DNA of 64,000 nt, taken from Rheinheimera sp. 4Y26 (GTDB lineage: Bacteria > Pseudomonadota > Gammaproteobacteria > Enterobacterales > Alteromonadaceae). Positions 1-7,961 of the stretch are shown one piece after another (positions within the stretch are counted from its first letter, which is position 1; each line of letters begins with the position of its first letter). The DNA is taken from positions 248,001-312,000 of the forward strand of contig NZ_JAOBWS010000003.1 of the NCBI RefSeq assembly GCF_025245835.1, written 5' to 3'. The position numbers and the translations under genes were made by a program. The notes under the pieces are model-generated. The model did not search any database. It saw only the letters and a list, made by a program, of their open reading frames with translations, and was not told the origin of the DNA.

Positions 1-450
1 GCACTGTAAACGACAAAAGGTGGCCGACTGCGGTTGTTGCAGCGCCAGCACCTGACGGGCCACTGTCAGCACAGGTTTAGGAATTTCCGCCACAGAAGCG
101 TACAAAGGCTGCAGTTTGGCATCCAGCAGCCACATGCTCTCCACATTCAGATGCAAAGAAATGGCGTCATAATGTTCGGCCAACTCAGTGGCAAAAGTAG
201 AAAAGTCGTTTTGCGCGCGCAGCTGTACCATATCGGTAAAGGACTCTATCCAGCTGCGTAGTTGGTTTTCTAATAATAAATTCAGATGGTTAAATTGTTG
301 TTGTCGCAGTTCCAGCTGTTTGTTCTGTTGCAGGTGAAAATCCTGCTCCATTTTCACCAGACTAAAACTGGTCAGCACCACTGTCATCAATAACAAAGCG
401 CCAAGCGTCAGGGTTAAAATTTTCCACGGCAGACTTAAAAATGGCCGCAT
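1..450 (-). CDS. N-terminal part of a membrane-anchored sensor protein (truncated by the window edge)
   Basis: The ATG is at 450 and the frame stays open to base 1, so only the first 150 codons are present. Residues about 8-31 form one hydrophobic segment, followed by a glutamine-rich stretch (about 36-50) and a soluble region that looks periplasmic (for example LRSWIESFTDMVQL). This is the usual start of a two-transmembrane sensor kinase, diguanylate cyclase or chemoreceptor. The output domain lies outside the window, so the class cannot be decided. It begins 2 bases after the stop of the upstream barrel gene, so the two are very probably co-transcribed and translationally coupled. Confidence 0.6.
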   Translation of the reverse strand, partial: MRPFLSLPWKILTLTLGALLLMTVVLTSFSLVKMEQDFHLQQNKQLELRQQQFNHLNLLLENQLRSWIESFTDMVQLRAQNDFSTFATELAEHYDAISLHLNVESMWLLDAKLQPLYASVAEIPKPVLTVARQVLALQQPQSATFCRLQC

Positions 451-452
451 AC

Positions 453-1655
453 TCAGAACCAATACATCAGCTGCACGGCCCAAAGCTCGTGATGCCGCGA
501 GCGATTCACCACTGTGTCAGGCACCACATTGGGCCCAAGGCGGCCCGTACCGGTATTCCAGTGGTACTCCATTTTCAGCCTTAAATTGGGCTGGATGTTA
601 TGACTCAAACCAAGGGCGGTATCACGCTGATAGCCAAAATAAGCCGGGATCAAACCGCCACTTTGTTGTGGCAATAAATAGCCCCTTTTGTCGTCTTTAT
701 TGGCAAAAAAGTGGTCATGGCTCAGATACAAAGTGCTTTGGGCCGACAGGTTATAACTGCCAAGTAAATAAGCGCCCCAGCCAAACTGAGTGCGTTCTGT
801 GCCCGGTGCGTAAAAACCATACACCGACACCCGCTCCTGAAAGACCTCGCTCGACAGCTCCCAATCCTGTTCGCTGTAACGCCAGTTGGCCATCACCCGC
901 TGCACGGTAAAATCGCCGTCGGCAAAAATGTCGTTGGCAACCCTTCTGTAGTTAAAATCTGAGTCCAGTAAACTGATGCCCCACTGACTTTTACTTTGCG
1001 CCGGCCGCAAGAACACACTGAACTGATGCACAAAGTCCTGTTCTGTTTTGCCGTTAATAAAGGTGCTAATCACCCGCTGGCTTTGCTCTTTAGGAATAGG
1101 GGTTGCCCCCAGGCTCCAGTTCAGCTCCAGCTCGCCAAAATTCAGGTTATGGGTAGAGGTTACAGCAAGGCCGTCTGAACCTACGGCAATATCGCGAAAG
1201 GCATCAAAATACACCGACTGGGGCAGCACAATCAGCGGCCTGGTAATAGCCACGTCGCGGGTGGCGGAATATAACCAGTGATTGTTTTTATAACGGCCGG
1301 CGTATAAATCCAGTTGCCAGTCCATGTCATTAATTGCGGTCCAGTTTAAAAACAGATAATCAATACGCCCGCCCTGCTGAAATCTGTTGCCGCCGTCCAG
1401 ATACATCAGCTGACCGGCAAGGCGCACAGTATTACTGAGTTTCCAGGTGGAATTAAGACCAAATTCGGTCAGCTCAGCACTGATAGCACCGTCGTTATTG
1501 ACAAAATTGCTGTCGGCCGAGCGCATCAGGCCTTGGGCAACAAAACCATGCCAGTGCCAGGTTTCACTGGCAATAACCGGAGTTGCCTGACAAAGGCCGA
1601 GGGCAACAAGCAGCGCTCCTGCTGCGTTATGGCTTGATTTGAATAACTTTTGCAT
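453..1655 (-). CDS. Outer-membrane beta-barrel protein (porin-like), unrecognised family
   Basis: About 400 residues. A signal peptide (MQKLF..., with hydrophobic core AAGALLVALGLCQATPVIA) is followed by alternating polar and aromatic beta-strand sequence rich in W, Y and F. The protein ends in a terminal phenylalanine (LMYWF), as outer-membrane barrel proteins do. I chose ATG 1655 because a GAGA stretch lies 7 bases before it; an upstream in-frame ATG at 1667 is possible. Either start overlaps the 3' end of the preceding gene (stop at 1627). It is the middle gene of a three-gene minus-strand operon: binding-like protein, barrel, sensor. The combination suggests a small envelope sensing or uptake unit. 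No substrate can be read from the sequence. Confidence 0.6.
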   Translation of the reverse strand: MQKLFKSSHNAAGALLVALGLCQATPVIASETWHWHGFVAQGLMRSADSNFVNNDGAISAELTEFGLNSTWKLSNTVRLAGQLMYLDGGNRFQQGGRIDYLFLNWTAINDMDWQLDLYAGRYKNNHWLYSATRDVAITRPLIVLPQSVYFDAFRDIAVGSDGLAVTSTHNLNFGELELNWSLGATPIPKEQSQRVISTFINGKTEQDFVHQFSVFLRPAQSKSQWGISLLDSDFNYRRVANDIFADGDFTVQRVMANWRYSEQDWELSSEVFQERVSVYGFYAPGTERTQFGWGAYLLGSYNLSAQSTLYLSHDHFFANKDDKRGYLLPQQSGGLIPAYFGYQRDTALGLSHNIQPNLRLKMEYHWNTGTGRLGPNVVPDTVVNRSRHHELWAVQLMYWF

Positions 1656-2100
1656 CTGTAGTCTCATGATCAAACGGCAAATAGCCTATAGCGCCTGGTG
1701 TCGTCTGAATAAGGCGCAACATGTCCGTGGCTGAACTTACTTCGGTGGGCGGGGTACCAATGCCGGAAAAGGTGAGCTTTTGCCAGTTCCTCTCCAGCTG
1801 ATAAGGAAACAATTTTAATCGGGTTTGACTGAACTCTTTGTGCACCGCCGACTGCAGCGGCAACACAAACACCTGAACCGGCAAGCCATCAGGCCAAATC
1901 ACCTGACGTTTTAAATAAATACTGCGAAGCTGCGCCGCAGTCAGGCTCTGTACAGCAACTGCAGTATGGACGACCACCAGCGGTTGTGTTGCTGTGCTGT
2001 CAGCCTGAGCCGGATTGTCGGCCAAAGCCACCGCCGGGCTGTCCGCCCACAGCAGCGTACTGAATATCAACAATAAAAAGCCAAATGCAGACTTAATCAC
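1627..2100 (-). CDS. Small exported PstS-like periplasmic binding-domain protein
   Basis: 157 residues. A GTG start at 2100 has AGAAGGA five bases upstream; a longer reading from TTG 2124 lacks a comparable site. After a signal peptide (IKSAFGFLLLIFSTLLWA) comes a single compact domain with LTAAQLRSIYLKRQ, WPDG and PGAIGYLP. These resemble the short PstS/PBP-like proteins found beside sensors in marine gammaproteobacteria. It is much shorter than a true PstS (over 300 residues), so one lobe is probably missing and transport is unlikely. It is first in an operon with the barrel and the sensor, which suggests a ligand-sensing partner. The family call rests on motif memory. Confidence 0.6.
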   Translation of the reverse strand: MIKSAFGFLLLIFSTLLWADSPAVALADNPAQADSTATQPLVVVHTAVAVQSLTAAQLRSIYLKRQVIWPDGLPVQVFVLPLQSAVHKEFSQTRLKLFPYQLERNWQKLTFSGIGTPPTEVSSATDMLRLIQTTPGAIGYLPFDHETTDAKVIQIKP

Positions 2101-2482
2101 AGTATCCTTCTGAAGAATTGGCAATTTTACCCTGATAAGAATTCGCAGCAGTGCAGTCTGCTGTCGCGTTCAACAACAAATCCGGTAAAGGTTGGTCTGG
2201 GAATTGGCAGAGTATAGATGAAGCCCATCAATCAAGCACATAAAAAAGGCCAATAATGTCATAAAAAGCAGCCATTTAGATTATGTTAGCAAGTTGTGAT
2301 GAAATTTTTCAAGCCAAAGCTGCGGCCTGTTTCCGGGAGTAGGACAAAAAAACGACGATAAAGTCCTGAAGGAGTAAAAACAGCCCAAAAGCTGAATACA
2401 GCTAGCAGATTGCTGCAGCGTTTAACTGGCCGGTCGGTTAGACCGGCCTTTATTTATCACTGTGGATTATCTGACCGGCGGC
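2101..2482. other. Gene-poor intergenic stretch, possible plus-strand small RNA
   Basis: No convincing protein-coding frame is present. The leftmost part should hold the promoter of the minus-strand operon that starts at 2100. The right half (about 2290-2456) is A-rich with short complementary pieces (AGGAC near 2340 and GTCCT near 2363) and ends in a strong hairpin followed by a T-rich tail on the plus strand. That is the outline of a small RNA gene with its terminator, but no promoter stands out. Confidence 0.3.
2428..2457 (+). terminator. Perfect 8-bp hairpin with T-rich tail
   Basis: GGCCGGTC (2428-2435), loop GGTTA, GACCGGCC (2441-2448), then TTTATTTAT. The T-rich side faces the plus strand, yet both flanking genes are on the minus strand. 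It may still end the minus-strand gene that stops at 2483, but on that strand the following bases are not T-rich. Confidence 0.55.
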
Positions 2483-4255
2483 TTATTTAACCTGAATATG
2501 AAACACTGTGACAGAACCACTGACTTCGTTGGCAATCAATAACAGCGGCTGTTTGGTCGGGCTGTGCTGAGCTTCAACAAACACAATAGATTCAGGACCT
2601 AAGTCACCGGCCTGCTGCACATTGCCACTGACTACTGCTGGCTGTACATCATCATTAATACTGTATTGTGCGTTTAAATCCCGGTTCAGCAGATAGTCGA
2701 TAAACACCGGCTGATAGGGGTTCGTGATGTCGTAAATAAACACACTGCTCATACGCTCAGTGCCGATAAAAGCATAGGTTCTATCCCCCACCCGACCTAT
2801 GGCCAAAGCTTCCGGTTCCGGGCCTTTATCGTCAGAGCGGTTATCCCCTTCCACCGTCAGATGGTTGGAGTTAAATTTATCTGCATGTAACGCCGCAGTT
2901 ATCCGTTCAAAATCGTTGCCACTGTCAAACACCTGCATACCGTTTTGATCCCAGATACTAAAAGAGCGGGCGCCATAAGCGTACAAAGCGTCAAACTTGC
3001 CCTCTTCATTTTTGCCAAAGGCTGTACTGACATTCAGCCGGCCCAAACCTGTTGCGCTATAGATTGCAGCCTGGCTTTGCTGCAGGCTGTCCGAGCGGGT
3101 TAACGAGGCCACCCTTGCCTGCTCGGAATAACCAGGGTAATCGCGTGCATCCCCTTCGTTGGCGCTGACAATAAAAGTGGCGCCATTCCAGCTGTAGCTG
3201 GCCAGCGTATCAGGCTGATACATGCCATAAAGTTTTGGCACTGTGACCAGATTCACCCCATCTCTGTTACTGACATCTAAGGTGTTTCTGTTTTGGCTGT
3301 GATCTTTAAAGCCAAGCGGCAGCAGTTTTTCCACTGTGTTATTGGTTAAATTCAGCACGGCCAACGCGTTATTTTCCTGCAATGCCACATAAGCTTTTTT
3401 GTCGTCGGCACTGAGAGTAATGTATTCAGGCTCCAGATCCTGCGCCACTGTGGTTGCTGCCGGGCTTGCAAACTTCACCCCTTTGGCAGATAGCTGGGCC
3501 TTTTGGTTGTTCAGTCCGGTAAACAGAATATGTTGTGCCTGTAAGGCCGGTTGCTGTTGTGACATAGGAATCACCGACACTGAACCTTCCGGATCAGTCA
3601 AATAATCAGCGGCAGGTTCACCTTCATTGGCCACCAGCACTTTGTTGCCGTCTTTGGTAAAAGTCAGCATATCGGGCAAAGCACCTACTTTGACGGCATG
3701 GCGCAATACAGGTGCGGCGCTGATATCAAAAAACAGCACAGCGCCTGGCGCAGTTTTGATTTTATTCTCCACTGCAACGGCCAGCCAGTTGCCCCAAATG
3801 GCAATAGAGTTGGCAAAACCCAGGGCAAGGGTTTCATCCTGATCCAAACTATTGCGTACTGTCACTGTGGCCGGCATCAAAAGTGGTGTACTGCTGAGGT
3901 TATTGGCGGTCAGTGGGTCACTCAGCGCTGCTGTTTTTAAGCCGCTGCCATCCAGCACTTCAACTTTATTGGCTGCGCCGTTCACCACAAAAATGCGGGA
4001 AGATGCATGATGAAACTGCACTATTTCTGCGGCGCCGGCGCCATAAGTGCCGGTACTAAAACGGGCAATGGCACTGAGCGCAATACCATTTTGTGCATTT
4101 TGGCCGGCATTGCCGGCAGGTCCGGTCGCGCCAGCCGGCCCTGTGGCGCCTGCTGGCCCGGTGTCGCCATCTTTGCCGTCCAGACTACAACCCGACATCA
4201 GGCTGCCAAGCAAAACAGCCAGCACAGCACCACGTATTTTTCCGTTATGTTTCAT
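2483..4255 (-). CDS. Choice-of-anchor I family lipoprotein with collagen-like repeats
   Basis: 590 residues. ATG 4255 has GAGG seven bases upstream; an in-frame GTG lies directly before it. The signal peptide ends in a lipobox (LMSGC), so the mature protein should be a lipoprotein. Residues about 30-48 are Gly-X-Y repeats (GDTGPAGATGPAG), a short collagen-like spacer. The rest is the beta-propeller-like choice-of-anchor I domain, with motifs such as VANEGEPAADY, DLEPEYI, VSANEGDARDY, KGPEPEALAIG and DLGPESIVF. Related proteins are often annotated as alkaline phosphatase-like, but catalysis is not shown here. A Pho box with a correctly spaced -10 lies upstream, so induction by phosphate starvation is likely. 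Confidence 0.85.
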   Translation of the reverse strand: MKHNGKIRGAVLAVLLGSLMSGCSLDGKDGDTGPAGATGPAGATGPAGNAGQNAQNGIALSAIARFSTGTYGAGAAEIVQFHHASSRIFVVNGAANKVEVLDGSGLKTAALSDPLTANNLSSTPLLMPATVTVRNSLDQDETLALGFANSIAIWGNWLAVAVENKIKTAPGAVLFFDISAAPVLRHAVKVGALPDMLTFTKDGNKVLVANEGEPAADYLTDPEGSVSVIPMSQQQPALQAQHILFTGLNNQKAQLSAKGVKFASPAATTVAQDLEPEYITLSADDKKAYVALQENNALAVLNLTNNTVEKLLPLGFKDHSQNRNTLDVSNRDGVNLVTVPKLYGMYQPDTLASYSWNGATFIVSANEGDARDYPGYSEQARVASLTRSDSLQQSQAAIYSATGLGRLNVSTAFGKNEEGKFDALYAYGARSFSIWDQNGMQVFDSGNDFERITAALHADKFNSNHLTVEGDNRSDDKGPEPEALAIGRVGDRTYAFIGTERMSSVFIYDITNPYQPVFIDYLLNRDLNAQYSINDDVQPAVVSGNVQQAGDLGPESIVFVEAQHSPTKQPLLLIANEVSGSVTVFHIQVK

Positions 4256-4582
4256 CACAATACCTCAGTAACTTGATAAAAATAAGGCAGTTACCATAAA
4301 AGCCTGCGATGACAGCCACATGACATACCCATGTCATTTTTATGTCGTCCGCACAGCCGGAACACCAGGCCACAACAGCCGGATATTGGGTTCAGTGCTG
4401 TTGAACACAGACTAAAAAGCTGGCTCAGCAACCTATCAAGCCGCTGATAAAGGATTAATTTACAAGGGTTTAACATCACGCCCAATATCTGCAAAGCCGG
4501 GCAAAAAAAAGCCGGGTCTGCCTTGTAAAAGTGTGGTTTAAAGCGACACTATAGAAAATCAAAACCCAAAGGAGAGGACAGC
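4256..4582. other. Divergent intergenic region between the choice-of-anchor I and HDOD genes
   Basis: 327 bases with no gene. The left part holds the Pho box. The right part carries a short repeated GCCGGG (4496-4516) and the ribosome-binding site GGAGAGG (4571-4577) of the HDOD gene. I see no well-spaced sigma-70 promoter for that gene, although TATAGA at 4550 could be its -10 element. Confidence 0.5.
4293..4326 (-). promoter_or_regulatory. Pho box and -10 element of the choice-of-anchor I gene
   Basis: Read on the minus strand, ATGTCAT-GTGG-CTGTCAT (4326 to 4309) matches the PhoB direct-repeat box, with two 7-mers at an 11-bp period. Ten bases further on lies TATGGT (4298-4293), the usual distance from a Pho box to a -10 element. 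The gene starts about 40 bases downstream. A weaker opposite-facing pair, ATGTCAT-TTTT-ATGTCGT, is at 4331-4348 on the plus strand. Confidence 0.7.
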
Positions 4583-5428
4583 GTGAGCGCATTTGACTAT
4601 GCCCGCCAGGTCGGTGATGTATTTGCACTACCGGAAACCTGCCTTAAAATCAAAGACTTAATCGATAGCAATGTCAGTAGTCTGGATGAAATTGCTGAAC
4701 TGATCGCCCTTGATCCCGCGCTGGCCTCCCGTATTCTGAAGCTTGCCAACAGTGCTTTATATAACTTTCCCAATCAGGTGGACTCGCTGAACAAAGCGCT
4801 GTTATTGCTGGGTGATACCCAGGTCTACAACCTGGTGGTCGCTTATGGCGCCACTGAAGCTTTTAGCAAAACCCCCACTCAGGTGATTGATTTAGAACGG
4901 TTCTGGGAAATGAGCATTCACTGTGCGCTGATTGCCAAACAACTGGGGCTCAGGCTGAATGTGCGGCAAAGTGAACCGCTGTATTTGTCGGGTTTACTGC
5001 ATAATATCGGCGAGCTTGTGGTGGTGGCGGTGAAACCTGAAGTGGCCCGGATTTGTGCCCATTATCAGCGTGGCACTCTGCCCTGGATCAGGCAGCAGGA
5101 ACTGTTGGGTTTTAGTTACAGTGACTGCAGTGTGGCCTTGCTCAAACTGTGGCAACTGCCGGAAAACCTGATTGAACCGCTCAATTATCTGAATACTCCG
5201 CAACTGAAAACCGGCAATCTGCCGGTGCAAATTTTACATCTGGCGTCCAGACTAGCCTTATTAAATGCCGCCGCCGGTCAGTTCGAATTTGCCGATTTAG
5301 TTGATTTACCTTTGGCCCAGAGCCTGGGCTTAAGCCGCAAAGATTTGGATGAAGCCCGTGCTTTTGCCAGTTTGGAAGGGCTGTCGATTTTATCTTTATT
5401 AAATCCCAAAGCCTCGATGATTTTGTAA
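4583..5428 (+). CDS. HDOD domain protein
   Basis: 281 residues from a GTG start, with GGAGAGG five bases before it. The whole protein is an HDOD domain: LPETCLKIKDLID, ALDPALASRILKLANSALY, LNKALLLLGDTQVYNLV and a LYLSGLLHNIGEL segment. The full catalytic HD pair of phosphohydrolases is absent, as expected for HDOD. The family is cytosolic and acts in signalling and regulation of motility, stress or chemotaxis, usually through protein contacts. It stands alone, convergent with the S46 peptidase gene, so no partner is indicated. Confidence 0.85.
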   Translation: MSAFDYARQVGDVFALPETCLKIKDLIDSNVSSLDEIAELIALDPALASRILKLANSALYNFPNQVDSLNKALLLLGDTQVYNLVVAYGATEAFSKTPTQVIDLERFWEMSIHCALIAKQLGLRLNVRQSEPLYLSGLLHNIGELVVVAVKPEVARICAHYQRGTLPWIRQQELLGFSYSDCSVALLKLWQLPENLIEPLNYLNTPQLKTGNLPVQILHLASRLALLNAAAGQFEFADLVDLPLAQSLGLSRKDLDEARAFASLEGLSILSLLNPKASMIL

Positions 5429-5470
5429 CTGGCAAAGTTATAAAACGACAGCTTCTGAAGCTACAGTCTA

Positions 5471-5501
5471 AAAAAACAAAGCCCGGCAAAACCGGGCTTT
5501 G
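5471..5501 (-). terminator. Rho-independent terminator after the S46 peptidase gene
   Basis: CAAAGCCCGG (5477-5486), loop CAAAA, CCGGGCTTTG (5492-5501). On the minus strand the stem is followed by TTTTTTTAGA, an ideal U-tract. The stem can also form in the plus transcript of the HDOD gene but has a poor tail there. Confidence 0.85.
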
Positions 5502-5534
5502 TGGTCTGTAAAGTTTCAGAGCATGCTGAAGGCT

Positions 5535-7781
5535 TTATTCAGGCTTGGTGGTTTTAATATCCATTTCAGCTAATAAATTATCGGCTTTATCTACATATTG
5601 CATCAGCCACAACACATAACGGATATCCACATGGATAGCGCGGGTAATGGCCGGATTAAAATACCAGTCTTTGCTGATAGACTCGTAAGTAGAGTCAAAA
5701 TTAAGCCCCACCAGTTCCCCATCGGCGTTCATCACGGCTGAGCCTGAGTTACCACCTGTGGTATCGGCGCTTGACAGGAAATTCAGCGGCACTGAATTAA
5801 TTGGCAATGCCGGCGGTGCCTCACAAGTGACCATGGCACACCACCAGTGTTTGGCAGGCTGTGCCGCGAGGTCAGCATAATAATAACCCTGATATGCTTC
5901 CGCTTTATAAGCATCGACCAGCTTTTGTGGCACTAAAAATGGTGCTTCTGATTTTTGTTTGGCCAGCATACCGGCCACAGTGGTAAATGGTGTTTTGTAT
6001 ACACCATCTGCCGCCGGATAACCGTCAACAGTGCCATAAGTCACCCGCAGTGTGCTGTTGGCATCCGGATACACCGGCCGTCCCTGCGCTTTGTTATAGG
6101 CAATAATGGCCTGCATATAAGCCGGACGCACTAAAGACATCTGCCCTGCCAGCTGTTTTTGCTGTTTTTCAAAGGCCATGCTGACATCAAACAAAGCCAC
6201 AGCGGCTTTGATAAAAGGGTCGTCACTCGCGGCAAAATCTGCCGGCGTTTTGCCAAGCCAGCTTAAACGCCCTTCGTTGGTGCTCAGGCTGCTTTGCTGA
6301 TACCAGCTTTGCAGTTTGGCCGTTAAAGCTGCCATATCGGTCGCAGCGTCCAGCCCCAGCGCTTTATCCAGCGCTTCTACCCGAAGCTCATTAGGTTGCG
6401 CCAGATACACTGCTAATTGCTCTGTCCAAAGCGCTAAATCCACTTCTTTGGCAAAACTTTTTTCCAGCCGTTTTAACCGGCCTTCAAACATTTTTAAATC
6501 GCGGTCCTGATAACCAATATCACGCTGTGCATCCGGCTTTTGCTGCTCAACCGACAGGCGATATAAATCACTGGCCGCTTTTAACAAATCACTGCGTTTG
6601 GCGTTGTCAAAATAATAGGTTTGTTTCACAAAGTCCTGCTCGGCTTTGACCACTGCAGCAAGCTCTGTCAGGGCTTGCTGATAAGGCGCACGGCTGTCAT
6701 CCGCAGCAATCCAGGCCGCCAGCGCCTGTTGTTGCTGCTGTTTAATGCCATAAATATCAGTGGCTTTAAAACCATCCAGCAATCCTTTGAGTTTTTTCAT
6801 TCTGTTGTGATGGCTTTTCACCACTGAGGCATATTTCACCTGGAAATCGGCATTGGCTGCGCCCATTTTTTCAATGGTGCCAATCATTTGCTGATAAGTG
6901 GCGATACTTTGCGGGTACTGCCAGCTGGCAGCAAAGGCAATTTCTTCAGCCAGACGGTAACGGCTGGTCTGGCCCGGATAACCGGCCAGTAAAATGCCGT
7001 CACCGGCGCGCACGCCGCTGGCATTAATGGTTAAATGGCTTTTTGGCTGATAAGGCACGTTATCCACGGCATAAGGTGCTGGTTTACCGTCTTTGCCGAC
7101 ATAACCGCGTAAAAAGGCAAAATCACCGGTATGGCGCGGGTACTCGTAGTTGTCGATATCGCCGCCAAAATTGCCAACAGACTCAGGCGGTGCATACACC
7201 AGGCGCACGTCCTGCAACATCAGCTGTTTGATCAGGAAATATTCCATGCCATGGTGAAAACTCACCACATTACAGCGGTAGTTGGCATCACTTTCACATT
7301 CTTTAATCAGCTTTTTGCGATTATTTTCAATAGCTTCATAACGTTCCAGCGCACCAGCCTCTTTGGCAAGTCCACCTGAAACCTGCGCTGTGACATCCAG
7401 CACCTGTTCAGTGATATACAACCTTTCCTGCGGGCCGGCCGGTAACTCTGATGCAAGCTCTTTGGCAAGGAAACCATTGGCGATCAGGTTGTTTTGTGCT
7501 GTGGAGTTGTGCTGAATAGCACCATATGCACAATGATGGTTAGTGATCACCAGGCCTTTGTCAGAAACAAAAGAGGCAGAACAATAGCCCAGGCTGACAA
7601 TGGCATTCATCGGATATTGTGACAAATCAGCCAGTTGGCTGGCCGGCAACCGGATCCCTTTGGCACTGAGTTGTGGCTGTAAATCGGCTAACTGATGCAC
7701 CTGCCACTGGCCTTCATCGGCGATGGCGGAAGTTGTGGTAAGGGCAACAAGCAGTGCGCTGCCTAACAGAGAATATTTCAT
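5535..7781 (-). CDS. Secreted S46 family dipeptidyl peptidase (DPP7/DPP11 type)
   Basis: 748 residues with a cleavable signal peptide (ending TTTSAIA-DEG). The serine-protease triad of family S46 is visible: His in ITNHHC (about residue 82), Asp in FGGDIDNYEYPRHTGDF, and Ser679 in TTGGNSGSAVM. S46 enzymes remove N-terminal dipeptides in the periplasm or outside the cell. The residue 18 positions after the catalytic Ser is Ser (NFDSTYE). At this place DPP7 has Gly and DPP11 has Arg or Ser, so preference for acidic P1 residues (DPP11-like) is predicted. The next gene upstream on the same strand encodes a peptide transporter, which fits a path from peptide trimming to uptake. The start ATG 7781 is clear. 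Confidence 0.92.
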   Translation of the reverse strand: MKYSLLGSALLVALTTTSAIADEGQWQVHQLADLQPQLSAKGIRLPASQLADLSQYPMNAIVSLGYCSASFVSDKGLVITNHHCAYGAIQHNSTAQNNLIANGFLAKELASELPAGPQERLYITEQVLDVTAQVSGGLAKEAGALERYEAIENNRKKLIKECESDANYRCNVVSFHHGMEYFLIKQLMLQDVRLVYAPPESVGNFGGDIDNYEYPRHTGDFAFLRGYVGKDGKPAPYAVDNVPYQPKSHLTINASGVRAGDGILLAGYPGQTSRYRLAEEIAFAASWQYPQSIATYQQMIGTIEKMGAANADFQVKYASVVKSHHNRMKKLKGLLDGFKATDIYGIKQQQQQALAAWIAADDSRAPYQQALTELAAVVKAEQDFVKQTYYFDNAKRSDLLKAASDLYRLSVEQQKPDAQRDIGYQDRDLKMFEGRLKRLEKSFAKEVDLALWTEQLAVYLAQPNELRVEALDKALGLDAATDMAALTAKLQSWYQQSSLSTNEGRLSWLGKTPADFAASDDPFIKAAVALFDVSMAFEKQQKQLAGQMSLVRPAYMQAIIAYNKAQGRPVYPDANSTLRVTYGTVDGYPAADGVYKTPFTTVAGMLAKQKSEAPFLVPQKLVDAYKAEAYQGYYYADLAAQPAKHWWCAMVTCEAPPALPINSVPLNFLSSADTTGGNSGSAVMNADGELVGLNFDSTYESISKDWYFNPAITRAIHVDIRYVLWLMQYVDKADNLLAEMDIKTTKPE

Positions 7782-7919
7782 ACGTCCCTTCGTATTATTT
7801 TGCTAATGATGTGATGGTGCAGAGTAACGATTTTGCGTGCCGACCGGCAGCAAGTTGCGGTCAAACTGCGCTTTAAAACGACCGTTAAACAACCATTTAA
7901 CTCCAGGGCAGAGACAACA

Positions 7920-7944
7920 AAGCCGGCGCATTCTGCACCGGCTT
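7920..7944 (-). terminator. Terminator hairpin after the POT transporter gene
   Basis: AAGCCGGCGC (7920-7929), loop ATTCT, GCACCGGCTT (7935-7944), with one G-T pair in the stem. On the minus strand it is followed by TGTTGTC, a moderate tail, 18 bases after the stop codon. Confidence 0.6.
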
Positions 7945-7961
7945 GGTTTTGCCCCTTGGTG

